From Raineyella sp964528755 (GTDB lineage: Bacteria; Actinomycetota; Actinomycetes; Propionibacteriales; Propionibacteriaceae): a stretch of 64,000 nt of DNA. The DNA lies in NCBI GenBank assembly GCA_964528755.1, contig CAZGWN010000001.1, forward strand, positions 62,001 to 126,000, written 5' to 3'. Position numbers and translations under genes: made by a program. Positions 1 to 8,133 of the stretch are shown piece by piece. A model generated the notes under the pieces. The model was not told the origin of the DNA. It was given only the letters and a program-made list of their open reading frames with translations, and made no database searches. Position 1 is the first letter of the stretch, and every line of letters begins with the position of its first letter.

Positions 1-305
1 CCGCCACCGGATACATGATCGCGGCCGCCCGCGCCGGCGTGCCGGTCCTCATCGACGGGGTCATCGCCGCCGCCGAGGCGACCATGGCCGAGGCCATCGC
101 GCCGGGCGCGAAGGCCTGGATGCGGGCCGGTCACCGGTCCCCCGAGCCGGGGCTGACCTTCGCCATGGAGCAGTTCGGCCTCGCTCCGATCCTCGACCTG
201 GGGATGCGGCTGGGCGAGGGCACCGGCGCGATCTGCGCGGTCCCGCTGCTGCGTTCGGGCATCGCGCTGGTCCGTGAGATGGCCACCCTGTCCGATGTCA
301 TCTGA
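1..305 (+). CDS. cobT: CobT, nicotinate-nucleotide-dimethylbenzimidazole phosphoribosyltransferase (3' end only)
   Basis: Only the C-terminal ~100 residues are in the window; the frame is open from base 3 and the start lies upstream. The visible part has the family's C-terminal signature: a glycine/alanine-rich helix with VPVLIDGVIAAAEA, then AGHRSPEPG, then LDLGMRLGEGTGA. CobT makes alpha-ribazole phosphate from nicotinate mononucleotide and dimethylbenzimidazole, the lower-ligand branch of cobalamin synthesis. In some actinobacteria it is fused to CobU, which cannot be judged here. Its stop overlaps the cobS start by 11 bases, so the two genes are co-transcribed and probably translationally coupled. 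Confidence 0.93.
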   Translation, partial: ATGYMIAAARAGVPVLIDGVIAAAEATMAEAIAPGAKAWMRAGHRSPEPGLTFAMEQFGLAPILDLGMRLGEGTGAICAVPLLRSGIALVREMATLSDVI

Positions 306-1065
306 CGGGTTCCGGCTGGCGCTGGGCACCCTCACCCGCGTCCCCGCCGGACCCGTCGACCGCGTCACCCGACCCATCGCCCGTACGGCCATGGTGCTCG
401 GATCGGTCGTCCTCATCCCGGTGGCACTGGTGTCGGCCGGGATCGGCTGGGCGGCCTGGCGGCTCGGCGCACCCGACCTGGTCGCCGGGCTGCTCGTGGT
501 CGGACTGGTCGCCCAGCTCACCCGGGCGATGCACTGGGACGGGCTGGCCGACACCGCCGACGGACTCGGTTCGAGCTGGGACCGCGAGCGCGCGCTGACC
601 ATCATGCGCACCGGCGACGTCGGCCCGATGGGCGCCGGCACCCTGGTCGTCGTCATCGGGCTGGAGGCCGCCTCGTACGGGTCGCTGCTCACCACCCGCT
701 GGGGCTGGTTGATGGTGGCTGCGGTGATCTGCGTCTCCCGGGCTGCGCTGGTGCTGGGCTGCCTGACCCGCGTACCCGCCGCCCGACCCGAGGGACTCGG
801 CCAGGCCGTCGCCGGATCCGTGCCGTCGTGGGCCGCGGCCGTCGTCTGGCTGGTCTGGGCCGGGCTGCTGGCCGGCGTCGCCGTGCTCGGCGGCGGACCG
901 GTGTGGGCCGGCCCGACGATCGCCGGCGGTGGGCTGGTCTGCGCGGGCGTGCTGTTGTGGTGGTGCGTACGCCGCCTGGGCGGGATCACCGGGGATGTGC
1001 TGGGCGCCATCATCGAGGCGACGGCCGCGGGGGCCGCCGTGGTGGCCGCGGTCGTCGGAGCCTGA
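295..1065 (+). CDS. cobS: CobS, adenosylcobinamide-GDP ribazoletransferase
   Basis: A 256-residue polytopic membrane protein, normal length for CobS, which joins adenosylcobinamide-GDP to alpha-ribazole (phosphate) in the last step of cobalamin assembly. The catalytic signature MHWDGLADTADGLGS lies near residue 80, followed by an MRTGDVGPMG motif and about six hydrophobic helices. I chose the ATG at 295 because the following residues (SSDGFRLALGTLTRVP) match the usual CobS N-terminus and because it overlaps the cobT stop. A longer in-frame start at 274 would add seven unlikely residues. Confidence is high from motifs and from the neighbours cobT and cobD. Confidence 0.95.
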   Translation: MSSDGFRLALGTLTRVPAGPVDRVTRPIARTAMVLGSVVLIPVALVSAGIGWAAWRLGAPDLVAGLLVVGLVAQLTRAMHWDGLADTADGLGSSWDRERALTIMRTGDVGPMGAGTLVVVIGLEAASYGSLLTTRWGWLMVAAVICVSRAALVLGCLTRVPAARPEGLGQAVAGSVPSWAAAVVWLVWAGLLAGVAVLGGGPVWAGPTIAGGGLVCAGVLLWWCVRRLGGITGDVLGAIIEATAAGAAVVAAVVGA

Positions 1066-1163
1066 GGGTGGGCGTCGCGGCCTGACGGCGGTCGCGTACG
1101 GTTCCTCCGGACAGAATTGTCGCCGGCCCGTGACATGCTGACCTGCGAGGAGGTTGGCGACAG

Positions 1164-2741
1164 ATGAGCAGGGCACTCCCGGCCGTGGGCCGGACGCTGG
1201 TCGGTGTGGGCATGGGCGGCCTGGCCCTGCCGTGGCTGCTCGCGCCGGTGATGTCGGACGAGCGCTATCACTACATCGCGGCCCCGCACCGGTTCCACGA
1301 CAACGTGTTCGCCGTGCTGCCATGGACGGTGCACGACATGGCGTGGCGGATGGCGGCCGGCCGGATCGCCCCGGTCGGCGTCGCGATCCAGCACGTCGTC
1401 TACCTGGCGGGGATGGAGTTGGCGGTGGCCACCGGGCTGCCGCTGTTCGTCGTGCACGGCCTGGTGAAACTCGCCGTGAGCGTGGCGGTCGTCGGGTCGT
1501 TCGCGCTGCTGTGGCGGTTGCTGCGGGGCCCGTCGGGCGGATCGGTCGGCCTGGCGGCACGCACGGCGGCCGCGATCTTCGCCGTGGGCTACCTGGCCGG
1601 GATCACCGCCACCGACCCGGCGCAGAACGGCTGGACGACCTTCGTGGTGCTCTGCCAGGGCGGGATCGTGCTGATGTTCGGCCTCGGCGCGCTGCTGCTG
1701 TGGCTGGACGGGCGGTGGGCAGGCGGGTCGGGGCCGGCCCGGGTGGTGTCGGTCGCGGTCGTCGCCCTGGCCGCAGTGGTGACCGTGCTCAGTTATGAAC
1801 TGCACTGGGCCGCACTGCCGTTCGCGGCGGTGCTGGTCGTGCTCGCCGGTCGGCGCCGTTCCTCGCTGATCCTCGGCGGGACGCTGCTGGTCGCCGGGGC
1901 CGTCGCGATCGGGGTGGTCCGCGCACAGATCGCCGCCCACCTCACCGACGTGTACGTCGGCCTGGCCCTCGACATCCGCGGGCCGGTGCTGAAGACCTGG
2001 GTCTGGCAGCTTGTCAACGCGGTCCCCGTGACCGGGATCCCGATCACCCGGGACCAGCTCGGCGCCGGCGTACCGGCCCCGCACCCGTTCGGCGCCTGGG
2101 GTTGGCTGTGGGGCGTGGTGCTGGCCGTCGGGTGGGTGCTCGCCTCCACGGCGAGTGGGGCGGGGTCCGTCCTGCCGTCGGAGGATCGCCCGCAGGCACC
2201 AGACGGGACCGATCGCCGGCCCCTGGTGGCGCTGGCCGTCGCGCTGGCGGTGTCGGCGGCGAGCGCAGCGGCGGTCCTGTCGGTGTCCACGCAGGCCCAC
2301 CAACTCGTCGACGGCCTCGGCGAGGCGTACCGGGGGACGCCATGGATCTGGGCGTGCTTCGTCGGGATCGTCGTCGTCGCCCTGGCCGCGTGGCCCGCGC
2401 GGGGCGGACGCGCAGGGGGCGGACCGGCCGCTCCCGCCCTGGCAGCGCGGACCTGGCGGATCGCCGTTCCCGCACTGGCCGCGCTGCTCGCCGGGGTGTT
2501 CGTGCTGCCGTCCTCGGTGGCGGCCATCCGGACCCTGCGCGCCGACGACACGTACGCCCTGTGGGAACGCGCCCAGGCGCAGGTCATCATCGGCTCACCC
2601 GGGCCGGCCGCGCTCGCCGAGCGGTGCGAGCTGCAGCAGCAGGCCAAGGCATGGCAGGGCGACAGCAGATACCGCGCCGGCTATCTGCGGGAGTACACAA
2701 CGGCCTTCGACTACCTGTGGGGGCGGCCATGGTGTCCCTAG
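1164..2741 (+). CDS. Unknown polytopic membrane protein inside the cob operon
   Basis: I do not recognise this 525-residue protein. It has a consensus-like ribosome site (GAGGAGG at 1147-1153) and about ten hydrophobic helices separated by short loops. Conserved-looking polar stretches include DERYHYIAAPHRFHDN near residue 30 and a periplasmic-type tail with two cysteines after the last helix (residues ~455-525). The architecture (a first large loop with His and Arg, many helices, a soluble tail) recalls membrane glycosyltransferases or uncharacterised actinobacterial 'integral membrane' proteins, but no catalytic DxD is obvious. It lies between cobS and cobD, and the cobD start overlaps its last 13 bases. 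A shared mRNA is therefore likely, but a role in cobalamin metabolism or transport is only inference. Confidence 0.75.
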   Translation: MSRALPAVGRTLVGVGMGGLALPWLLAPVMSDERYHYIAAPHRFHDNVFAVLPWTVHDMAWRMAAGRIAPVGVAIQHVVYLAGMELAVATGLPLFVVHGLVKLAVSVAVVGSFALLWRLLRGPSGGSVGLAARTAAAIFAVGYLAGITATDPAQNGWTTFVVLCQGGIVLMFGLGALLLWLDGRWAGGSGPARVVSVAVVALAAVVTVLSYELHWAALPFAAVLVVLAGRRRSSLILGGTLLVAGAVAIGVVRAQIAAHLTDVYVGLALDIRGPVLKTWVWQLVNAVPVTGIPITRDQLGAGVPAPHPFGAWGWLWGVVLAVGWVLASTASGAGSVLPSEDRPQAPDGTDRRPLVALAVALAVSAASAAAVLSVSTQAHQLVDGLGEAYRGTPWIWACFVGIVVVALAAWPARGGRAGGGPAAPALAARTWRIAVPALAALLAGVFVLPSSVAAIRTLRADDTYALWERAQAQVIIGSPGPAALAERCELQQQAKAWQGDSRYRAGYLREYTTAFDYLWGRPWCP

Positions 2742-3754
2742 GCCGGGTGGCTCGGGGCACCGGACTGGCGGATGCCCTCGCCCGACCCGGCGGACTGGCC
2801 CTCGGCTTCGCGCTGGACCGGCTGCTGGGCGACCCGCGCCGGGGCCATCCGGTCGCGCTGTTCGGCCAGGCCGCGCTTCGGCTGGAGCGGCACACGTACG
2901 CTGACTCGGTCGCCGCCGGCGCGGCCCATCTGCTCCTGCTGGCCGGCACGGTGACCACCGCCGGGTGGCTGGCCGAGCGGGCGACCCGTACGCACCCGCT
3001 CGCCCGGCTGGCGCTGACCGCCGCGACGACGTGGGCCGTGCTCGGCGGCCGCTCGCTGGAGGACGAGGCGCGGGCGGTGGCCGGCCATCTGGAGGCCGGC
3101 GACCTGGACGCAGCCCGCGAGCAGGTGACGCACCTGGTCAGCCGGGACCCGCAGGCGCTCGACGAAGCAGGCGTCACCCGCGCGACGATCGAATCGGTGG
3201 CCGAGAACACCTCCGACGCCGTCGTCGCGCCGCTGGTGTGGGGTGCGCTGGCCGGCGTCCCGGGGCTGGTCGCCCACCGCGCGATCAACACCCTCGACGC
3301 CATGGTCGGCTACCGCAACGAGCGGTACGTGCGCTTCGGCAAGGTCACGGCCCGCACCGACGATCTGGTCAACTGGTTGCCCGCACGGATCGGCGCCGCG
3401 CTCGCCGCCGGCGCCTCGGGCCCGGCGTGGCGGGCGATCCGCCGGGACGCCCCCGCCCACCCCAGCCCCAACGGCGGCCGGATCGAGGCGGCCTTCGCCG
3501 GAGCGCTGGGGATCCGGCTCGGCGGGTCGAATGTGTACGGCGGGCGGGTCGAGGACCGCGGTGAGCTCGGCGACGGGCGAGCGGCCCGGGCCGGCGATGT
3601 CACCCGGGCGATCCGACTGGCCCGCCGGGTGCAGGTCGGCGCCCTGGCGCTCGCGGTGGCCGCGTCGGCTCTGCAGCCCCGCCCGACGGCCCTCACGTTA
3701 CGGTTGCGAGAAGGGTGCCGCCGACATCTACTACACAAGCCGTCGACGGACTAG
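2729..3754 (+). CDS. cobD: CobD/CbiB, adenosylcobinamide-phosphate synthase
   Basis: A 341-residue membrane protein that attaches the aminopropanol (phosphate) arm to adenosylcobyric acid. Diagnostic motifs are FALDRLLGDPRRGHPV near the N-terminus, ATIESVAENTSDAVVAPL in the middle, INTLDAMVGYRNERY, and DDLVNWLPARI. The ATG at 2729 overlaps the upstream membrane-protein gene and places the LGDP motif at the usual distance. The last ~20 residues (LREGCRRHLLHKPSTD) are basic and unlike the hydrophobic end usual for the family, so the true C-terminus may simply have drifted. This is the last cob gene here; no cobalamin riboswitch was seen around it. Confidence 0.93.
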   Translation: MVSLGRVARGTGLADALARPGGLALGFALDRLLGDPRRGHPVALFGQAALRLERHTYADSVAAGAAHLLLLAGTVTTAGWLAERATRTHPLARLALTAATTWAVLGGRSLEDEARAVAGHLEAGDLDAAREQVTHLVSRDPQALDEAGVTRATIESVAENTSDAVVAPLVWGALAGVPGLVAHRAINTLDAMVGYRNERYVRFGKVTARTDDLVNWLPARIGAALAAGASGPAWRAIRRDAPAHPSPNGGRIEAAFAGALGIRLGGSNVYGGRVEDRGELGDGRAARAGDVTRAIRLARRVQVGALALAVAASALQPRPTALTLRLREGCRRHLLHKPSTD

Positions 3755-3864
3755 CCTCGCAGGCATCCCGCCGGGACAACGCCGCAGTTGCCGGCGGCTC
3801 AGGCCCGGCCATCTGCGTCGGGGGTTCCTCGCTGCCGGACTGCTCGCAGACTGGAGAGGCAGCC

Positions 3865-4806
3865 ATGACCACCACCACTTTCGCCCTTCGCGGCATCACC
3901 AGTTCCACCACGTACGCCGACGGTCACCTGCGGGAATGCCGGGTGACCGAGCCGAACACGATCAGCACCCCGTACGGGGACCTCGTCCCACGGTTCTCCG
4001 ACCCGGACGAGCGGACCAAGGACGTCACGTCGATCTCCTTCCATGACAACGGGACCGTCCGCAGCATCACCCTGGAGCAGCAGACCCCGATCGACACCCC
4101 CATCGGCCCCCTGCCCGCCGAGCTGGTCACCTTCCACGAGGACGGATCCCTCAACTCCCTGTTCCCCCTCAACGGCCGGATCGGGGCGAGCTGGACCGAG
4201 GAGGACGAGGCCACGCTCGCGGAGAAGTTCACCTTCGAGTTCTCCTTCGGCCTCATCAGCAGCCGGATCATCGGCCTCCGGTTCTACCCGGGCGGTGAGG
4301 TGCGCAGCCTCATGCTGTGGCCCGGCGAGGTGGTCCGGGTGAGCACCCCGCTCGGCGTCTTCCCGGCCCGCACCGGCATCCGACTGTTTCCCAGCGGGCG
4401 GCTGCAGTCCTTCGAACCGGCCGTGCCCATCACTCTGGACACCCCGGTCGGGGAGGTGCTGGCCTACAACGTCAACGCCCTGGCCGTCGACACCGACGGC
4501 AACTCCGTCGAGTTCGACGAGTCGGGCCACCTCGTCCGCGTGGTCACCTCCGGTGACGTCATCGCCGTCGGGGCGTCGGGGATGCGCCGGATCAGGTCGC
4601 GTACCCAGCTCGCGCTGGTCAGCGACGTCGCCGTCAAACAGCCGATGGCCCTCTCCTTCACCGACAGCGAGATGAGCGTCGACACCGGCGACCGGACCGA
4701 GACGATCCCGCTGGCCGGCCACCGGATCCTCGTCATGCCCGACATCGACCTCGCCAACGCGGCGTTCCCCACGGGCTGTGACTCCTGCAGCGTCGGCTGC
4801 TCGTAG
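3865..4806 (+). CDS. Beta-repeat protein with a C-terminal CxxCxxxC tail, unknown function
   Basis: A 313-residue soluble protein without a signal peptide. Residues ~10-250 contain repeated beta-hairpin units built on a D/N-G-x-(L/V)-x-S pattern, each followed by T-P-(I/L)-G (for example DGSLNSLFPLNGRIG and SGRLQSFEPAVPITLDTPVG). This resembles MORN-like or WG-like repeats. The protein ends with CDSCSVGCS, giving Cys305, Cys308 and Cys312 at the extreme C-terminus, which could bind an Fe-S cluster or a metal. The start is the ATG at 3865, preceded by GGAGAGGC at 3853-3860; the in-frame extension upstream has no such site. It follows the cob operon after a 110-base gap with a TAGCCT hexamer at 3752. 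No function assigned. Confidence 0.8.
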   Translation: MTTTTFALRGITSSTTYADGHLRECRVTEPNTISTPYGDLVPRFSDPDERTKDVTSISFHDNGTVRSITLEQQTPIDTPIGPLPAELVTFHEDGSLNSLFPLNGRIGASWTEEDEATLAEKFTFEFSFGLISSRIIGLRFYPGGEVRSLMLWPGEVVRVSTPLGVFPARTGIRLFPSGRLQSFEPAVPITLDTPVGEVLAYNVNALAVDTDGNSVEFDESGHLVRVVTSGDVIAVGASGMRRIRSRTQLALVSDVAVKQPMALSFTDSEMSVDTGDRTETIPLAGHRILVMPDIDLANAAFPTGCDSCSVGCS

Positions 4807-4936
4807 TCCCCGGGGGTCTGCGCCGGGCGACGACGGGAGGCGCGGGCCGGTCGCTGACTAGCATGGAGGGCATGCTCGATCGGTCCGTACGTCCCACGCC
4901 CTTGTCCGGGGTCCCGCGGACCGGCGGGGAGCGCTG

Positions 4937-5632
4937 ATGGGGACGATCGTCACTCTGCTGATCACCGTTCCCCTCGTGGGGTGGCTGATCGTCACGCTCG
5001 TCCAGGTCCCCCGCCGAGAGCGCCGCCGACTCGCCGACCTGGCGGCCGAATCCGCCCACCGGGGCTGGGAGTGGACCACCGACGCGGCCACCATCCGTCC
5101 CCGGCCGGACCGGCTGCGCGAATGGTCGCGCGGGCTGGTCTTCCGCGAGGGGTTCAGCGGAGCGTTGGATGACCAGTGGTTCGCGGTCGCGCACGTCATC
5201 CACGAACCGACCGACCCCGAGCACACCCGGCGCGTGCACGCCACGATCTGCTGGGTCGAGTTGTCGTTCCCGCTCAACGACGTCCGGATCGTGCCCGTCG
5301 GCTGGGTCGAGGATCGCCGCCGTGTCGTCGGCGGGAAGGAGTTGCGGACCGGTGATCCGGAATTCGACGAACGGTTCCGGGTGCTCACCGACGACGAACT
5401 GCTCGGCCGGCTGATGGTCGGTCCACAGGTGCGGGCGCTGTTGCTGGCGACCCAGGTTCCGTGGTCGGTCACGTTGCAGGGCACCATCGTGGTGGCCGAA
5501 CGCCTCGACCGGGTGCCGCGCAACGTCGAGGACGCGATGCACGGGGTGGCCATTGCCCTCCAGGTCGCCGCGAACCTCACCGGCCGGTCGCTGCCCTGGT
5601 CCGACCGGGATCCGGGCGGCACCGGCCGCTAG
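4937..5632 (+). CDS. Membrane-anchored protein of unknown function
   Basis: A 231-residue protein with one N-terminal transmembrane helix (residues ~4-24), followed by a basic stop-transfer segment (VPRRERRRL) and a cytosolic domain. The domain has the general look of DUF3137-like membrane-anchored proteins: a WxFREGFSG-type strand, a conserved P-x-GW turn, then DPEFDERFRVLTDDELLGRLM, where a mature folded domain typically ends. The start is the ATG at 4937 after GGGGAG. A TAGCAT hexamer at 4859-4864 could be a -10 element. There is no operon partner on this strand; the next gene is convergent. Function is unknown. Confidence 0.75.
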   Translation: MGTIVTLLITVPLVGWLIVTLVQVPRRERRRLADLAAESAHRGWEWTTDAATIRPRPDRLREWSRGLVFREGFSGALDDQWFAVAHVIHEPTDPEHTRRVHATICWVELSFPLNDVRIVPVGWVEDRRRVVGGKELRTGDPEFDERFRVLTDDELLGRLMVGPQVRALLLATQVPWSVTLQGTIVVAERLDRVPRNVEDAMHGVAIALQVAANLTGRSLPWSDRDPGGTGR

Positions 5633-5795
5633 GCCCCGGTCGTCGGCAAGGTCAGGCTGAGGAGGTTCCCGCGGGGTGAGACGTTCTCCCGGGAGTTGAC
5701 GAGCCGTTCCTCCCTCCCACCCCCCGGGAATGACCCTGGGGGGCCACCGTCGACTTGTCACACCTCGGTGCGTGGAATCGACGAGGGCTCCGGGG
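5633..5795. other. Convergent intergenic region
   Basis: This 163-base gap lies between the 3' ends of two convergent genes. It is C/G-rich with an inexact GGGGTGAGACG...CCCGGG hairpin-like stretch. I see no clear terminator with a T-run and no small gene. Confidence 0.4.
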
Positions 5796-7883
5796 TCAGT
5801 GCCAGGTGTCCTGGTGGTCCCGGTGGGTGGGGAGGTACGCCCCCGGCCCGAAGTGATGGTCGTAGAAGTCCGGGTCGAGGTGCTGCGCCTGCAGGTAGTT
5901 GAGGATGTGCACGGTCTGCACGGTGCCGGGGATCTTGCCGAAGGTCTCATCCACGTACCGCACCTCCTCGGTCAGCAGCCGGAGGAACCGGGCATCGTAC
6001 GGCGCCGCCGACCCCCGTACTCCGGCGGTGTCGCGCCAGGGTCCGCCGGTGCGCGGGTGGAACGGGCCGCCGGGGCCGAACTTGCGTTCCGCGTACCGTT
6101 CCACGGCCTCGCCGGCGTCACCTACGTGGGGGCGGGCGAGCGTCTCGAAAACCCCGGGCAGGCCGGTCGGGTTCGGCAGCGTCCACCGCTCGTCGGTCTC
6201 CACGTGGAAACCCAGACCCGGTACCTCCGGGTTGCCCGAGGCCCCCAGCATCGACAGTCGGTCGATCCCGTCGAAGGTCCAGCCGCCCAGTCCCATCGCC
6301 CCCAACAACAGGTGCCCGTTGTAGACACCGGTGATGAGCTCGGCGCTGGCCTCCGCCAGGGTGTACTGCTCGACGAAGGACAGCGGGAACGGCTCACCGG
6401 CGTGCCGCAACGAGGGGTCGTCCGCGCCGGGGATCGGACGATCGTGGACGTCGTCGTAGACGCCGTAGCCGTTCTGGATGAAGAAGGCCAGGTTCGCGAT
6501 CAGGTGCTGGGCCAGGTCGGCGACTGGGATCACCAGCAGGGACCCGGGATGGTTGGCGATCCAGGTGTTGTGCCCCTCCAGGTAGGGCTCCTCGCGCGGC
6601 AACCACAGCCGATGCTCGGACAGTCTGCGATAGCGGCTCACAGTGGCGGCCAGCCAGGTGTCGATGTCGGGGACCTCGCCGTCCCATTCCCCGGTGGGTG
6701 CGGCGTCGCGGCTGGACAGGAAGTACGTGCCCGAGTCGTCGGTGAAGAAGAAGTCGGTGGTGTGGAATCCGGCCGCCGACGGAAAGGTCCTCCCCACTGC
6801 CGAGCCCGAGTAGTTCGGCAGTGCGGGCGCGTATCCGGGATGATGGGTGATCCCGAAGTTCCACCCGGTCACGCCGGTGACCGTCGCCAACACCAACGCG
6901 CGCTCCACCTCGCTGAGCGGCTGGACCGGCCGGGAACTGGTGAAGGCGAGTTCACCGGACGGGATGGTGCCGCCGACCGGGAAACGCCGCGACCGCCGAC
7001 CGTTGATGGCACCGAGCAGCGGGAAGCGCAGCAGCCCGTCGATCGCTGCCCGCTCCTGCGGAGACACGGAAAGCCCGGGTCGGCCGGGTCCGCCGACCTG
7101 CCCCACCAGGAAGCCGGCCACCAGGTCCGCGACCTGGGTGTGCGCCACCTCGTTGAGGACATCGTGGCCGGCGCCCTCGATCACCTCGAGCCGCAGGTCG
7201 GGGATCCGGTCCCGCCACGGCTGCACGCCGGCGACCGGCGCGATGGTGTCCCGTTCACCCTGGACGACCAACAGGGGCGTGGGGAAGTGTGCCGACTCGG
7301 TCTCCAGCCGCCGCCACGCCGGGCCGAAGACGGCGTCGAGGACCTCGACTCCGTCCGGCAGGTCGAATCCGAACGGGTCGGTGGCCAGTTGGTCGACGTA
7401 GAACGGGTCGGACGACAGCGCCTCGGGTGGGAAGTCCAGGGCACCTCCGCCGGCGGCGACGGCCTTGGTGAGCCAGTCCGGCGCTGACAGCGGCGCACCG
7501 CTCACCACCGTCGCAACGTAGGTGTCCGGGTTGTCCAGCGCGGCGAGGACGGCGACCAGACTGCCCAGGGAGTGCCCGCCGATGGCCAGCGGCACGTCCG
7601 GCGACTCCTCCAGGGCGATCCGGGTCAACGCGCCGGCGTCGGCCACGAGGGCTTCGAGCGGGCCGGCATGGCCCCGCTCGCCCTCGCTGAGCCCGTGCCC
7701 GATCTGGTCGAGCGCCCACACGTCGATCCCGTGGCCACCCAGCTCGGCGGCAAAGCGGTGGTAGAGGCCGGTGTTCTCGTTGATGCCGTGCAGGAACACC
7801 AGCGCCGCGCGCGGCCGACCGGCTGTGGCCCAATGGCGGTAGTAGCTGCGCCCGACGGCGCCGTCGAAGTAGGGCATGGCCAA
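5796..7883 (-). CDS. Fusion of alpha/beta hydrolase (monoacylglycerol lipase-like) and nitroreductase-like domain
   Basis: A 695-residue two-part protein. Residues 1-265 are an alpha/beta hydrolase of the monoacylglycerol lipase type, with LVFLHGINENTG (oxyanion region), nucleophile Ser105 in GGHSLGS, acid Asp212 in QGERDTIAP and His240 in EGAGHD, so it should be an active esterase/lipase. Residues ~275-695 form a second domain starting with INGRRSRRFPVGGTIPSG, which resembles the N-terminus of nitroreductase-like (FMN) proteins, with a following GVTGWNFG helix. Later segments (FFFTDDSGTYFLSSRD and others) are not familiar. No signal peptide is present. The gene stands alone between convergent and divergent neighbours. 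The hydrolase half is confident; the second half is a tentative fold guess. Confidence 0.8.
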   Translation of the reverse strand: MAMPYFDGAVGRSYYRHWATAGRPRAALVFLHGINENTGLYHRFAAELGGHGIDVWALDQIGHGLSEGERGHAGPLEALVADAGALTRIALEESPDVPLAIGGHSLGSLVAVLAALDNPDTYVATVVSGAPLSAPDWLTKAVAAGGGALDFPPEALSSDPFYVDQLATDPFGFDLPDGVEVLDAVFGPAWRRLETESAHFPTPLLVVQGERDTIAPVAGVQPWRDRIPDLRLEVIEGAGHDVLNEVAHTQVADLVAGFLVGQVGGPGRPGLSVSPQERAAIDGLLRFPLLGAINGRRSRRFPVGGTIPSGELAFTSSRPVQPLSEVERALVLATVTGVTGWNFGITHHPGYAPALPNYSGSAVGRTFPSAAGFHTTDFFFTDDSGTYFLSSRDAAPTGEWDGEVPDIDTWLAATVSRYRRLSEHRLWLPREEPYLEGHNTWIANHPGSLLVIPVADLAQHLIANLAFFIQNGYGVYDDVHDRPIPGADDPSLRHAGEPFPLSFVEQYTLAEASAELITGVYNGHLLLGAMGLGGWTFDGIDRLSMLGASGNPEVPGLGFHVETDERWTLPNPTGLPGVFETLARPHVGDAGEAVERYAERKFGPGGPFHPRTGGPWRDTAGVRGSAAPYDARFLRLLTEEVRYVDETFGKIPGTVQTVHILNYLQAQHLDPDFYDHHFGPGAYLPTHRDHQDTWH

Positions 7884-7915
7884 TTCTTGCTCACCGCGGG
7901 CACGGAAGCCACAAC

Positions 7916-8007
7916 CTTGCCCAGGTTGGCCTCACGAACTTGCCCAGGTCGGCCTCACGAGCTTGCCCAGATCGGCCTCACGAACTTGACCAGATCGGCC
8001 TCACGGA
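7916..8007. repeat. Four tandem copies of a 23-bp repeat
   Basis: Copies begin at 7916, 7939, 7962 and 7985. The unit is CTTGCCCAGGTCGGCCTCAC plus GA and one variable base. Differences between copies are single substitutions (GGTT/GGTC/GATC, GCCC/GACC). The repeat starts about 30 bases upstream of the hydrolase start codon, on the 5' side of both divergent genes. Confidence 0.85.
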
Positions 8008-8084
8008 TGCGAGGGTTGTCGAGCAGCTCGACGGGCGGGCCTGGTGACGGGCCCGGCAGAGCGGGCCGGCGCCGGAGACGTTTG

Positions 8085-8105
8085 ACCTTGACACCGTGGC
8101 AGGGT
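8085..8105 (+). promoter_or_regulatory. MerR-type operator candidate upstream of the HEAT-repeat gene
   Basis: The sequence ACCTTGACAC-C-GTGGCAGGGT forms a 10-1-10 dyad with 8 of 10 paired positions. It overlaps TTGACC (8082) and TTGACA (8088) -35-like hexamers. This matches the layout of MerR-family drug-sensor sites, in which the dyad lies in a lengthened spacer. A MerR regulator is encoded just downstream, so autoregulation of the two-gene unit is a reasonable inference. A good -10 hexamer is not evident. Confidence 0.5.
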
Positions 8106-8112
8106 CTTTCCT

Positions 8113-8133
8113 GGGAACCAGGAGGTGGTTCCC
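8113..8133 (+). promoter_or_regulatory. Perfect hairpin presenting the Shine-Dalgarno in its loop
   Basis: GGGAACCA (8113-8120), GGAGG (8121-8125) and TGGTTCCC (8126-8133) form a perfect 8-bp stem with a 5-base loop that is exactly the Shine-Dalgarno core. The ATG follows immediately at 8134. The structure could control ribosome access to the HEAT-repeat gene. Confidence 0.7.

Larger units (their letters stand above)
7884..8133. other. Divergent intergenic region before the HEAT/MerR genes
   Basis: This 250-base region holds a four-copy 23-bp tandem repeat, a MerR-type dyad and a hairpin that carries the ribosome binding site, each listed separately. Nothing else coding was seen. Confidence 0.6.

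Noticed and set aside
298..1560. Long minus-strand frame opposite cobS and other long antisense frames
   Set aside because: They are by-products of high GC in coding DNA: Arg/Pro/Gly-rich, no family motifs, and opposite to genes with clear function.
3755..3864. Possible cobalamin riboswitch between cobD and the beta-repeat gene
   Set aside because: I could not find the conserved B12-box core or the surrounding stems; only an inexact hairpin is present.
7916..8007. CRISPR array
   Set aside because: The repeats are directly abutting 23-mers with no spacers and no cas genes nearby.
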